40,077 nt of DNA from Candidatus Bathycorpusculum sp. Lineage in GTDB: Archaea; Thermoproteota; Bathyarchaeia; Bathyarchaeales; Bathycorpusculaceae. The stretch is from the NCBI GenBank assembly GCA_009778385.1, contig WRJX01000094.1, positions 1 to 40,077 on the forward strand, given 5' to 3'. Shown in pieces: positions 1-7,798 of the stretch; position 1 is the first letter of the stretch; each line of letters begins with the position of its first letter. Position numbers and translations under genes: made by a program. The notes under the pieces are model-generated. The model saw only the letters and a list, made by a program, of their open reading frames with translations, was not told the DNA's origin and searched no databases.

Positions 1-162
1 ATTCGACACAGGATTAGGCAATACAAACACCACAACACAAATACACACCGCTAGTTATATAGTTAACGAAAAGTTATACTGCTATATTTGGCGATCAAAA
101 ATTAAGAGTGTTAACTAAATAATAACATATTTTATAGTTGGATACGTGTTGTAAAAGTTAGT

Positions 163-353
163 CTTATCACGTCGTATGCAAAGTGTGGAAGTAGATGTGT
201 CTATAAGCCTGGTTTTGTAAAGATAGGCAACGCTATAAATGCAAAGACTGTAGCAGACAATTCATTAGGCACAGTAGCCACTCTATTTCAAAAATTTCCT
301 TAACTGAACAGTTACGATTGATTTTTATAGATCTATGTTACATTTCAAACTGA
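163..353 (+). pseudogene. Decayed IS1-like transposase N-terminus (zinc ribbon)
   Basis: Reading 175-225 in one frame gives KCGSRCVYKPGFVKI. Reading 225-353 in another frame gives RQRYKCKDCSRQF followed by a helical tail and a TGA at 351-353. Joined, these make the Cys-x2-Cys...Cys-x2-Cys zinc ribbon typical of the N-terminal (InsA-type) part of IS1-family transposases, broken by one frameshift near 225. The first CxxC pair has also lost a cysteine (YAKC for CPKC). No catalytic part follows. This is a remnant of a once-longer element; the IS1 assignment rests on the ribbon pattern only. A second remnant of the same kind lies at 757-927, and the 122-aa gene sits between them. Confidence 0.6.
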
Positions 354-360
354 TGTTACT

Positions 361-729
361 ATGTTGAGAATAAAAGTTCGTGGTGATTGTAGTGAAGATT
401 CTTGTGATTTTTATGGTGGTCTTAAAAAAGAGTATGTGGGGACGGTTGAGGAAATAGAGGTTGTGGATTGTAAGAATACGCCTTCATCGAGAGTGTTTCC
501 TGCTTTTAGTGCGATAGCTCCTGTGGTTATTTCAATACTTTCAAATAAGGAGGTTACTGACGTGATTTGTTTGGCTATGCAAGAGGTTATTTCTAAGATA
601 TTTAAGCGAAATGAAAACGGAATTACAGTTAATGCTCAAGTTGGTGGAGTTACTATCTCTGGAACAGTTAGATCTCCTGAAGAGTTAGAGGCATATATGA
701 GGGTCTTACAAAAAGGAGTTGTAGTGTGA
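361..729 (+). CDS. Hypothetical protein, 122 aa
   Basis: The gene opens with ATG and ends with TGA. I do not recognise the family. The N-terminal third holds four cysteines (GDCSEDSCDFYGG and later VDCKN), which could form a small metal or disulphide site. The middle (residues 48-80) is a hydrophobic helical stretch, VFPAFSAIAPVVISILSN then VTDVICLAMQEVISKIF. The C-terminal part looks like a small beta/alpha module (GITVNAQVGGVTISGTV, then EELEAYMRVLQKG). Codons mostly end in T, as in the 5' ends of neighbouring genuine genes, which argues for real coding. It is flanked on both sides by transposase zinc-ribbon debris in the same orientation, so it may be a passenger gene. No promoter or ribosome binding site stands out. 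Confidence 0.6.
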   Translation: MLRIKVRGDCSEDSCDFYGGLKKEYVGTVEEIEVVDCKNTPSSRVFPAFSAIAPVVISILSNKEVTDVICLAMQEVISKIFKRNENGITVNAQVGGVTISGTVRSPEELEAYMRVLQKGVVV

Positions 730-756
730 GATAATCGTGGTATGTGAAGTTTAGAG

Positions 757-927
757 GTGCTCTCAAAGTGTGGAAGCTAATCTTGTGTAAAGGCAGAATT
801 TAATCATGGCGGACAGTGTTACAAATGCAAAATGCGTCACTTTCCAATCATATTTTTTGTGAGGCTAAATAGGTACAATAAAACAATCCATAATAACTGT
901 AAATGTTATTTTCTGACACTTCCTTAG
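757..927 (+). pseudogene. Second decayed IS zinc-ribbon fragment
   Basis: The frame starting at 757 reads KCGS, then an in-frame TAA (778-780), then SCVKAEFNHGGQCYKCKMRHF and a run-out to TAG at 925-927. The K-C-G-S and C-Y-K-C-K elements match the same positions as in the remnant at 163-353, so both descend from related transposase N-termini. The ribbon is broken by the nonsense codon and by loss of one cysteine (CKMRHF where CxxC is expected). It converges on the minus-strand tail remnant at 924-1111. Confidence 0.5.
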
Positions 928-1111
928 GTTGGGGTTTCCCCAGGGTCACTTACTTGGAGTATTTGTTTTTGTAGGATTTGGTTTTCATTTGTTAGGGTGG
1001 TAACTACTTGGTTATTTGGTTGGTTAGGTTTTGGAAGCGGATGTTTAACATGGCGAGGGTCTGTTGCACCTGTGGTGACAGTTGTGGTGTTGGCGTGTTT
1101 TTTTCAGTTAT
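924..1111 (-). pseudogene. Decayed copy of the 70-aa tail coiled-coil gene
   Basis: The minus strand reads (ATA)TEKNTPTPQLSPQVQQ, then TLAMLNIRFQNLTNQ, then, after a one-base deletion near a TAG, VTTLTNENQILQKQ and a stop at 924-926. This aligns along its length with the intact gene at 14530-14742, including TEK-T-x-P, LSPQVQQ, LN-RFQ-LT and ENxxLQK. The start codon has become ATA and the frame is broken, so it is not functional. Together with the fragment at 1975-2255 it shows that a second copy of the tail-tip module once stood here, in the same gene order as the intact one, now with a collagen-like gene between the two pieces. Confidence 0.8.
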
Positions 1112-1171
1112 TACGTGTTGTCTCGATTTATTTTTATTAATGGATGTTTTATTACAGAGAAGGGAAATAAA

Positions 1172-1957
1172 ATGAGTGCTAAATCAGTTTCAAGAACTAT
1201 TTTTGTAATAGGAATAATAACTGCGATAATTGTTGCAAGTGCAATCTCTGCGTTTGCAGCAACTCAACTGATTACTGGGTCGCAGGGGGAGATAGGTCCG
1301 CAAGGGGTTAAAGGTGATACAGGTGATGTTGGGCCTCAAGGATCCGTTGGTGCTACGGGACCTAAAGGTGACCAGGGAGTAACAGGTGCTACAGGTGCAG
1401 CGGGATTGCAAGGTGCAAAGGGTGATCCTGGTGAACCTGGGCCTAAAGGGGACACTGGGGCAGTAGGGCCTCAAGGTGCAACTGGAGCAGCTGGCGCAAC
1501 AGGGGATACAGGTGCAACAGGGGCTACCGGATCGCAAGGGCCTGCAGGTAAAGACGGAAGCACAACAAGATACGTCATAGAAGGCACATTCGATGTGGAA
1601 CAAGACGGCGACCTAATAATCACTCTCGACATATCACACTCCAATGACATGTACGAGCCATATCGTCAAGAATGGCACTGGAAAAAAATCAGCGTCCCAC
1701 AACTAACCCTAACAGACATGCCAATAGTACAAGTCTACATAAGATCAGATTTTGAATATCTAAACCCTGAAGTAACAAGCAATATTCCGATACCAATGCA
1801 ATCATGGCAAGACAGCGATGCCAATATGGGACACCTATGTGTTGTTCTTTATGACGAAGGCTGCATCTATTTAAACTACAAAATAATTGACATTGATAGC
1901 CAATACCCAGTAATGTATGCTATGAACGGCGAATACATCATAGTTGTAATCAAGTAA
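1172..1957 (+). CDS. Secreted collagen-like repeat protein
   Basis: The chosen start is ATG 1172, preceded by the purine-rich AGAGAAGGGA and giving a signal peptide or anchor directly (hydrophobic FVIGIITAIIVASAISAFA, residues about 11-30). The frame is open upstream to 1082, but that extension overlaps the tail remnant. Residues about 36-128 are Gly-X-Y triplets (GPQGVKGDTGDVGPQG and similar), the collagen triple-helix signature common in bacterial and viral fibres. A roughly 130-aa C-terminal domain without triplets follows and may be the trimerising or binding head. Predicted 261 aa, secreted. Codons end mostly in T/G in the first half and C/A in the second. The gene is inserted, in opposite orientation, between two decayed pieces of a viral tail module, so a viral fibre origin is possible. 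Confidence 0.85.
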   Translation: MSAKSVSRTIFVIGIITAIIVASAISAFAATQLITGSQGEIGPQGVKGDTGDVGPQGSVGATGPKGDQGVTGATGAAGLQGAKGDPGEPGPKGDTGAVGPQGATGAAGATGDTGATGATGSQGPAGKDGSTTRYVIEGTFDVEQDGDLIITLDISHSNDMYEPYRQEWHWKKISVPQLTLTDMPIVQVYIRSDFEYLNPEVTSNIPIPMQSWQDSDANMGHLCVVLYDEGCIYLNYKIIDIDSQYPVMYAMNGEYIIVVIK

Positions 1958-1974
1958 CAAGTACTGCTGTTGTG

Positions 1975-2255
1975 TTATGCAGCAGTTTTATCTTCTATTT
2001 TTTGTTCTAACAAAGCGAGTCTTTGTTCTAATACTGTATTTTTTTCGTTAGCTTGCTCAAGATCAAGTTTAATACGGTTCATGGTAGCAGTGTGTTCAAG
2101 AACTAAGAAGCTAACTGCTTTATCTCCGTTTATTTGTATGTTTACAGTACTTGTCTAAGTATTCTGTTTTGTGTTCTGGACAGGTTGTTTAGCGGATTTG
2201 CCGCAGACACAAATGTTCTCATCTTTTGTTTCAAGATTATATTTTGGCAAATAAA
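1975..2255 (-). pseudogene. Decayed copy of the tail hub/fibre C-terminus
   Basis: The minus strand reads ENICVCGKSAKQPVQNTKQNT, a TAG, then (after about six codons) QINGDKAVSFLVLEHTATMN, RIKLDLEQANEKNTVLEQRL and ALLEQKIEDKTAA with a stop at 1975-1977. This aligns with the last ~85 residues of the 1056-aa tail protein (14735-17905): IICTCGKS, GFLLIEHA, DRLKMALLE and NAALEQRLSLLEQK. The nonsense codon and the loss of the CPEH half of the zinc-knuckle-like motif show decay. Upstream similarity fades near 2250. This is a real duplicate rather than low-complexity similarity, because unique residues around the Cys motif and the coiled coil both match. Confidence 0.85.
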
Positions 2256-2645
2256 CCAAACAGTATCCACCCTACCATCGGCCCGCTCACTAAAAACAAT
2301 CTCCAATAATATCCTCATACGACCCACAGCATTAGTTATCTTGTTGGTATTCATTGCTTTACCGTTGCCTCATCTAAAATATACGCATTAACAGTATTAT
2401 TTGCCCTAATATTAACACTAAAATCCTTTTTGGGCTATCTTATTAAATCATGTAGTTGGTGTAAATGGGGCTGTAATTTTTATGGGGGTTGTAATGTGAA
2501 GACTAAACGCCCTACACCCACACACGATTAGGTTATAGCTATTCATCTCTATAAAAAAGAAATATCCTAAATGTGGTCGAAGAATGCACGTTAGTAGTGC
2601 CTTATCTAATAGTAGTCATCTAGTGAACTTTTTAAGTTGTGGGAA
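2256..2645. other. Gene-free stretch, 390 bp
   Basis: No supportable gene. It holds one copy of a dispersed motif, ACACGATT followed by AGCTATTCATCTCTATA (2522-2553), which recurs near 6862-6899. Confidence 0.4.
2522..2553 (+). repeat. Dispersed motif, copy 1
   Basis: ACACGATT (2522-2529) followed after 7 nt by AGCTATTCATCTCTATA (2537-2553). The same two blocks, with one mismatch and a 13-nt spacer, are at 6862-6899. Both copies lie in gene-free DNA in the same orientation. The function is unknown; they could be ends of a lost mobile element or a regulatory site. Confidence 0.45.
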
Positions 2646-3185
2646 TTAATTTTTGCATGTTTTGGTGTGTTTTTTTATTTTGTTTATTGCCCAATCGTAG
2701 TGGCTTGTGGTGGTTGAAATGCAGTATTGTCCTAGGCTTGATGTTCCTGTCCATTTGTAATGTTTTTTTTCGAAAAGTTCTGTATCGGTGAATTTTTCGA
2801 TTAATGATATAACTTTATTGTGGCTGTATTTTATCATTTCTTTTGACTTATTGTATGGAGTGTTTTGATGTTTTTCCCAAAAGCCGATATTCATAGCACC
2901 ATAAGTTTTCCAGTTATACGGAGCTGGCAAAAACGGCCTTTCCTCGCCCTTTGTGTTACTTGCCGTCCAGTATAGTAAAAGTTGTTGCCACTCATATAAG
3001 TGAACAAGAACATCCCGAATGTTTTTATCCCTAGTCCAATGTGCCTCTTTACCAAGTGGTTCTCCATCAAAATTGAACGTTGCTACCTGTTGCTGTTGGG
3101 TCATAGAATCTACTAGTTCCCACATTTTATCAAATCGTTCGTTAGCAGTTTTTATTAAATCTACTTTTGTTGTTGCCCTTGGCAT
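2646..3185 (-). CDS. ClbS/DfsB family four-helix bundle protein
   Basis: A 179-aa protein beginning MPRATTKVDLIKTANERFDKMW, with the strongly conserved ClbS/DfsB (DUF1706, DinB-like) blocks WTRDKNIRDVLVHLYEWQQLLLYW (residues about 50-73), FLPAPYNWKTYGAMN (about 84-98) and YKWTGTSSLGQYCISTTTSHYDWA near the C-terminus. Length and order match the family. ClbS itself hydrolyses the cyclopropane of the genotoxin colibactin in Escherichia coli; for most relatives, including archaeal ones, the substrate is unknown, so only the fold is claimed. It stands alone on the minus strand, downstream of Fae-Hps but separated by 580 bp, so it probably has its own promoter. The family is widespread in Bacteria, which hints at horizontal transfer (inference). 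Confidence 0.9.
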   Translation of the reverse strand: MPRATTKVDLIKTANERFDKMWELVDSMTQQQQVATFNFDGEPLGKEAHWTRDKNIRDVLVHLYEWQQLLLYWTASNTKGEERPFLPAPYNWKTYGAMNIGFWEKHQNTPYNKSKEMIKYSHNKVISLIEKFTDTELFEKKHYKWTGTSSLGQYCISTTTSHYDWAINKIKKHTKTCKN

Positions 3186-3766
3186 AAAGTGTGCTCCATA
3201 TTATTGCCTTGTTATGGGCATTCTTGACATATAAACAAGAGTTTTCGCTTGTGGAGAGAACTGTTGGTATAATGTTCCATAAGACAGTGAAATGGTAAAA
3301 CTCGGCTAAAATACATGAAGATCCATTAGCGAGACGAGCTAAAACTGGCAAAAATATGAAAAAACATAATCCAATCTCTCCCGATAATATGAGAAACCCA
3401 CCCAAAAACAACCCAACCCAACAAACCAAACATTATAAAAAGAGCCATCTGCCGAATAGAAAATCTGCCCAGGCGTATCCAACATTTGCTCATTAAGAAA
3501 ATAACATCCTCAGATAATAAAGCCGATACCAACTCGGACACAAAAACAACCCCAACACTAAACAACAACAAGACACAACGACGTAAACTGGAAATAGACG
3601 CTAAACCATACCGCATAGCATTCATACCCCCACAACATACCAAACTTTAAGCCAAAAATAGTTTGCCAAAATACACGTTTGCGAAGATATAGAACGCAGG
3701 ACTTATCTCATTGGAGAGTTAATTGAAAAGAAAGAAGGCGGGTGTGTTGTTTGTTTTGTGTTTTGT
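3186..3766. other. Gene-poor stretch, 580 bp
   Basis: No gene is supported. The plus strand from about 3300 to 3650 is very rich in A and C and poor in T, so several frames stay open on both strands without convincing starts. A minus-strand frame (3326-3643) would encode a 105-aa hydrophobic protein with two membrane-like segments, but nothing else supports it. A pyrimidine-rich tract on the minus strand at 3724-3737 lies just after the Fae-Hps stop and could terminate its transcript. Confidence 0.35.
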
Positions 3767-5245
3767 TTATTCGGTGTGTACTCTGTAGAGGTCGATGTCT
3801 TCGCGCATGGTGGGGGTTAGTTCTAGAAAGTCTTGTGTGGAGCGTTTGATGTCTTGGCTTTGGGTTATGTATCTGCTTACTATGATTATGTCTGCGCCTT
3901 GGTTGAGTGCTTCTTTTGCTGTTTCAGGGGTAATATCGCCTGTGACTGCAATAAGCATTTTTTTGTTGGGGAAGGCTTGACGGATAAGTTTTATACACTC
4001 TAACACCTTGCTACAGTTGTTGTTGGGTTGTTTGTTTTCTTGTTCTATGTTTTGGTGGAGTGTGATGATGTCGGGGAGTTCTTTGAGTTCTTTTAGTTTG
4101 GGTATGATACTGTTTTCTTCTACATTTAGCATATCAATAATTGTAGAAATGCCTAGTCGTTTGGTTTCGTGGATGGTTGCGTCCAGAGTTTCTATGGGTG
4201 CAAGGCCTGAGGCTATAACGGCGTCTGATGTATTATCGTATGCGGTGTCTACTTCAACTTTGCCTGCCTCAAGAGTTTTAAGATCCGCTATGATGAAGGT
4301 GTCGGGGGCTATGGTGCGAATTTCGTTTATAACTTTTGTACCATACTGCTTGATTAGGGGTGTTCCAATTTCAAGTATAATTCTATCACTTTCTGGTAGT
4401 TGTTCAATAACTTTTTTGGCGTCTTCAATTGAGGGTGCATCTAATGCAATTTGAAGGTATGGTGGTCTCCATAGGCGTGGGACTTTGAAACCCATAATTG
4501 GGTGCTTTGCACGATCTTTATCATAAAGAATTTTATCTATAGAGGGATATTTCATAAGTGCTCTTTGAAGAGCCATGTTTGTTGCGCTGTAATTGTATTG
4601 GTAAATTTTACGGTAATTAACTGCTTGAGGGTGAATAAAGACACTTACAATGATTACCCACTCTTCAAGTTTTGAGGCTGGAATGATGCCTTCTTCTACA
4701 GCATCAGCAACTGCTTTAGCTACTGCTGCTTGAGCAGGACCAAAAATTTTACCCGCATCTTTCATATTTTTAACAGTAACTTTAGGTACAATAAGTGTAT
4801 GAGGTTTAGGCGGCAAATTAGGACGAATAACAGCTAAAAGAGGTGTATGACCAAAAGAAAGACATGTCATACCAAAAGCAAATGACTGTCCAATAGGACC
4901 ACATTTATCACCAATAAGCAAATCCACATGCGCCACTTCATTACCATCACCAACAAGGGATTCACCAATCAAATACACAGGCTCCCTACAACACCCATAA
5001 AACCCGCCACCAAAATTGTTGATAACAGCTGCGGGCATTTTATCAGTAAATTCTTTGAAATCAACATCAAACTCTTTAAACCAGGCATAAAGAGTATCTA
5101 ACTGAATACCCAATTCTTTAGCTACCCCAATATCAGTCAACTTTGCAGATTTGCCTTCAAAATCAACTGCCTTCTTAACAACCGCATTTAAAATTTTTAT
5201 AAACTCATCTCGACTTTCAGGTTTTCTAACATCAACATCAGACAT
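3767..5245 (-). CDS. fae-hps: Bifunctional formaldehyde-activating enzyme / 3-hexulose-6-phosphate synthase
   Basis: 492 aa. The Fae domain (residues about 90-250) shows YLIGESLVGDGNEVAHVDLLIG with the catalytic-type His106, then FGHTPLLAVIRPNL and PHTLIVPKVTVKNM. The Hps TIM-barrel (about 262-475) shows LQIALDAPSIEDA, ADLKTLEAG, VTGDI and IIIVSRYITQSQDI. In archaea the fusion interconverts formaldehyde plus ribulose 5-phosphate with hexulose 6-phosphate, and couples formaldehyde to tetrahydromethanopterin; it serves pentose synthesis by the reverse RuMP route. Odd here is an N-terminal extension of about 85 residues not needed for either activity, with an HTH-like segment LTDIGVAKELGIQLDTLYAW (about 36-55) and GGGFYGCC. 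The start is preceded by AGGTGATATT, a clear ribosome binding site. Codons change from T/G-ending at the 5' end to C/A-ending at the 3' end. Confidence 0.95.
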   Translation of the reverse strand: MSDVDVRKPESRDEFIKILNAVVKKAVDFEGKSAKLTDIGVAKELGIQLDTLYAWFKEFDVDFKEFTDKMPAAVINNFGGGFYGCCREPVYLIGESLVGDGNEVAHVDLLIGDKCGPIGQSFAFGMTCLSFGHTPLLAVIRPNLPPKPHTLIVPKVTVKNMKDAGKIFGPAQAAVAKAVADAVEEGIIPASKLEEWVIIVSVFIHPQAVNYRKIYQYNYSATNMALQRALMKYPSIDKILYDKDRAKHPIMGFKVPRLWRPPYLQIALDAPSIEDAKKVIEQLPESDRIILEIGTPLIKQYGTKVINEIRTIAPDTFIIADLKTLEAGKVEVDTAYDNTSDAVIASGLAPIETLDATIHETKRLGISTIIDMLNVEENSIIPKLKELKELPDIITLHQNIEQENKQPNNNCSKVLECIKLIRQAFPNKKMLIAVTGDITPETAKEALNQGADIIIVSRYITQSQDIKRSTQDFLELTPTMREDIDLYRVHTE

Positions 5246-5720
5246 AATATCACCTATACCCCACTATATCGTAAACCATTATACTTAGCTTTTACACATG
5301 TTAAACTCGCAAAAACACACAAACCAAACACCTCAAAATAAAAACCCACACAAACACAAACAACAAAAACAACCCAAAAAGCAAGTAAAACACAAACTAA
5401 CACCAACAATAAACCCAAACAACACCAATCACCCAAAGTTGCAACAAAAAAGGGTTAAGTACACTTAAACAAATATTGAGAGTAAAAAACTTACACTCAT
5501 AAGAAGAAAACTATACAACAGCGAACCATAACCCAGTTCACACATACCCTATCGCTGTGGCATAAAATATCTGTATAGACAAAAAAGAAAAGAAATAAAT
5601 TATGGAATAATATGGTTGTTGTCACATAAATTTTTGGTGTTGTTAAAATGTGTCACAGGTGGCCGGTTTGAGCGAGAAAGTAATAAATTGTGCCACCTAA
5701 TATTAATTTAGAGGCTTACT
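5246..5720. other. Intergenic region between Fae-Hps and Fic genes
   Basis: Divergent promoter space, 475 bp. On the minus strand an AGGTGAT ribosome binding site precedes the Fae-Hps ATG. Plus-strand 5340-5450 is A/C-rich with no credible gene. Close to the Fic start there is an inverted repeat, AGGTGGC at 5657-5663 and GCCACCT at 5692-5698 (28-nt spacer), which could be an operator, and GAGGC about 6 nt before the ATG at 5721. Confidence 0.45.
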
Positions 5721-6791
5721 ATGACTGCTTCAAAAACAAAAAAGCCCTACCGAATAGAACAACACACCACAGCAACTAACAAACAGAAATACTATCTGGT
5801 ACGAGACATAGCAGTCAATGGTAAAAGAAGAAAAATTCGAAGATACATAAGCGCAATTAAACCAACTGATAAAGAAATAGAACAATTCAAAGAAAAATAT
5901 GCTAACGAAATAGAGACAGAAGCAGTTGAAATAGAAACTAGACTAATTCTTGAAACCTGCAAAATAAACTATTTAGCACAAAATACTGTAGAAAAACTTG
6001 AAAACACACATGTCTTGTATAAAAGGTATGCTGAAATCTTATCAGTTGATGAAAATGAAGTCTATGAACAAAACTTTGAAATCAAATATGTACATGGCAC
6101 AACAGCCATAGAAGGCAACACTTTAACAGAAGAACAAACTAAAAATTTACTTCAAAAAAACGTTTTACCACAAGATAAACAATTACGAGAAATAAATGAA
6201 GTGCAAAATTTTAAAAACGTAAAAAAATACCGCGGCACCTATAAAGGAAAAATAAATCTTAACTTTATAAAAAAACTTCATGAACTTATAATGAACAATA
6301 TAGATTATGAAACTTTGGGACAATTCAGAAAAGTAAACGTGCGCATTGGTGGACATGAAAAGCCAGTAATGCAGCATGAACATGTTGAATTAGCATTATT
6401 AGGACTAATTGATACTTATTATGAAAATGTTAAAAATGGAAATCATCCATTTGAGGAAGCTGCATTATTTCATCATAAATTTGAAAGCATACACCCCTTT
6501 AGAGATGGAAATGGACGTGTAGGCCGAGAAATTTTTAACTTCATGCTAAACAAAAACGGATACCCAAAAATGTTGTTTTTAAACGAAAGAACTATCTATC
6601 TACAAATACTACAATTAGGCGACGAAGAAAAATACAAAGAAATGCTTGAACATTTTGCTTGGTTACTTATACAACAAGAAAAAACTGTACTACTTACCAA
6701 CATACTAAAAAGCATAATACCCTCAAAAAACAAAGAACAACCAATCACCTACAATTTACCACCCCAATTTATTAAAGGAGAAGAAACATAA
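5721..6791 (+). CDS. Fic domain protein (AMP-transferase), self-inhibited class
   Basis: 356 aa. The catalytic Fic motif HPFRDGNGRVGR is intact at residues 258-269, so AMP or another nucleotide could be transferred to a target hydroxyl. An inhibitory-helix motif TTAIEG at 127-132 fits [S/T]xxxE[G/N] placed N-terminal to the Fic core, as in class II Fic proteins, in which the glutamate blocks ATP binding until relieved. The N-terminal 60 residues are basic (KRRKIRRYI) and may bind nucleic acid or a partner. The flap region IGGHEKPVMQHEHV (about 209-222) is where Fic proteins bind targets. It is a single gene with no recognisable small antitoxin partner beside it, consistent with the built-in inhibitory helix. 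Codon use is A-rich throughout. The target is unknown. Confidence 0.92.
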   Translation: MTASKTKKPYRIEQHTTATNKQKYYLVRDIAVNGKRRKIRRYISAIKPTDKEIEQFKEKYANEIETEAVEIETRLILETCKINYLAQNTVEKLENTHVLYKRYAEILSVDENEVYEQNFEIKYVHGTTAIEGNTLTEEQTKNLLQKNVLPQDKQLREINEVQNFKNVKKYRGTYKGKINLNFIKKLHELIMNNIDYETLGQFRKVNVRIGGHEKPVMQHEHVELALLGLIDTYYENVKNGNHPFEEAALFHHKFESIHPFRDGNGRVGREIFNFMLNKNGYPKMLFLNERTIYLQILQLGDEEKYKEMLEHFAWLLIQQEKTVLLTNILKSIIPSKNKEQPITYNLPPQFIKGEET

Positions 6792-6861
6792 AAAATCCTA
6801 AAAAATAAAGTGACGTGAAATATAAAAAATAATAGTTGGTTTATAAGAAAATGCTGACAAT

Positions 6862-6899
6862 ACACGATTGGTGACCAAAATGAGCTATTCACCTCTATA
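6862..6899 (+). repeat. Dispersed motif, copy 2
   Basis: ACACGATT (6862-6869) and AGCTATTCACCTCTATA (6883-6899), matching the copy at 2522-2553 with one mismatch in the second block. It lies in the 180-bp gap between the convergent Fic and PIN genes. Confidence 0.45.
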
Positions 6900-6970
6900 G
6901 GCCTTGTCTTTGTGGGTGTATTAGTTATTGTTTAAGTAGGGCGTGGGTGTGTCGGTGATTCATGAAATGG

Positions 6971-7378
6971 TTAAACTTCAAGATAGTCCAGCATTTCTTT
7001 AACGCTAACAATGTTTATGCCTCTAAAACTCTTTAGAGACAATAAATGGTCATCACCCGAAACAATAAAATCAGCTTTCCCATCATAAGCCGTCTCAAGA
7101 ACCATATTATCTTTAAAATCCCTCTCAACCACATTAAAATTTGAGACCACATCCACCAATTCAACTGTTTGCATCAAAACATGAAACATCATACCAAACT
7201 CATCAATAGTAAACCTAAACTTTGGTCTTTGGATAACATCCTCAAATTCTTCTAAAATCAAATCCGAAACAATTAGGGTAAACTTTTTCGAAATAGCTTT
7301 CTTTAAAAGTATATGTGACTTACCCTCAGAAAGCATGGCGCTAACTAAAACGTTAGTATCAAATACAACACGAAACAT
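6971..7378 (-). CDS. PIN-domain toxin (VapC-like, COG1569 type)
   Basis: 135 aa with the PIN nuclease layout: VVFDTNVLVSAML at the N-terminus (Asp7 metal ligand), the acidic helix SDLILEEFEDVIQRP (about 39-53), a conserved acidic position in ERDFKDNMVLETAYD (about 105-119), and the final ADFIVSGDDHLLSL (about 122-135 before the end). This matches the toxin PIN proteins that follow an AbrB-type antitoxin. Such toxins cleave RNA, but the target cannot be told. Its start lies 9 bp after the antitoxin stop, so the two form one operon read from the promoter at 7690-7698. Confidence 0.85.
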   Translation of the reverse strand: MFRVVFDTNVLVSAMLSEGKSHILLKKAISKKFTLIVSDLILEEFEDVIQRPKFRFTIDEFGMMFHVLMQTVELVDVVSNFNVVERDFKDNMVLETAYDGKADFIVSGDDHLLSLKSFRGINIVSVKEMLDYLEV

Positions 7379-7387
7379 GTTAACCGT

Positions 7388-7657
7388 TCATCGTCGTCTT
7401 TTTTCTGCTCTGACAGCATCTATTTCTTGTTGAATTTCTTCTTCAGATATGTTTAGATTTTTTTTAGCTATCATGGCAAATACTTCATCCCACTCTTTTT
7501 CTAAGTCTGGGATTTCTAGTTTTTTTAGTATGAGCAGATCGTCTTTTCTGTAAACTAGGAGTTTAGTTTTTGGTGTTAGTTTAAGTTCTTTTCGTAACGT
7601 GTGGGGGATGACGACTTGTCCTTTTTCGCTCATTATGGTTACTTCAGCTTCACTCAT
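7388..7657 (-). CDS. AbrB/MazE-type antitoxin with SpoVT-AbrB fold
   Basis: 89 aa from ATG 7657; a TTG three codons upstream is less likely. The N-terminal swapped-hairpin DNA-binding domain is clear: EVTIMSEKGQVVIPHTLRKELKL (residues 4-26) then KLLVYRKDDLLILKKL. The C-terminal 40 residues are helical and charged (EEEIQQEIDAVRAEKRRR), the usual toxin-binding part. Encoded just before the PIN toxin, it should neutralise the toxin and repress the shared promoter. A TATA box lies about 33 nt before the ATG, giving a very short leader. Confidence 0.88.
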   Translation of the reverse strand: MSEAEVTIMSEKGQVVIPHTLRKELKLTPKTKLLVYRKDDLLILKKLEIPDLEKEWDEVFAMIAKKNLNISEEEIQQEIDAVRAEKRRR

Positions 7658-7689
7658 AGTAATCAACTGTAAGAATATCTTACGTTAAT

Positions 7690-7698
7690 CTTATAAAA
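7690..7698 (-). promoter_or_regulatory. TATA box of the antitoxin-toxin operon
   Basis: On the minus strand TTTTATAAG, 33 nt before the antitoxin ATG, fits an archaeal TATA box and a nearly leaderless transcript. Confidence 0.5.
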
Positions 7699-7763
7699 TT
7701 TTTGTAGCTCTTAACAACAAAAACTATCCAAATGTGAAAATTGTAGTTTAAAAACATTTATAC

Positions 7764-7780
7764 TATAGTTATTAACTATA
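7764..7780. promoter_or_regulatory. Palindromic operator 1
   Basis: TATAGTTATTAACTATA is a perfect 17-bp palindrome around a central base. It immediately overlaps and follows a TATA-like TTTATACT (7757-7764), about 36 nt before the start of the 55-aa gene, so a bound protein would block promoter entry. Two more copies are at 8016-8032 and 8048-8064. Confidence 0.7.
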
Positions 7781-7798
7781 TGTTGCAGTATTGTGGTT

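Noticed and set aside
1190-1603. Cys-rich minus-strand frame of 137 codons opposite the collagen-like gene
   Set aside because: It is the antisense of Gly-X-Y triplets, whose GGN codons give artificial Cys/Pro/Thr runs.
5254-5436. Minus-strand hydrophobic 60-codon frame upstream of Fae-Hps
   Set aside because: Low-complexity T/G-rich promoter DNA; no ribosome binding site and it would run through the Fae-Hps leader.
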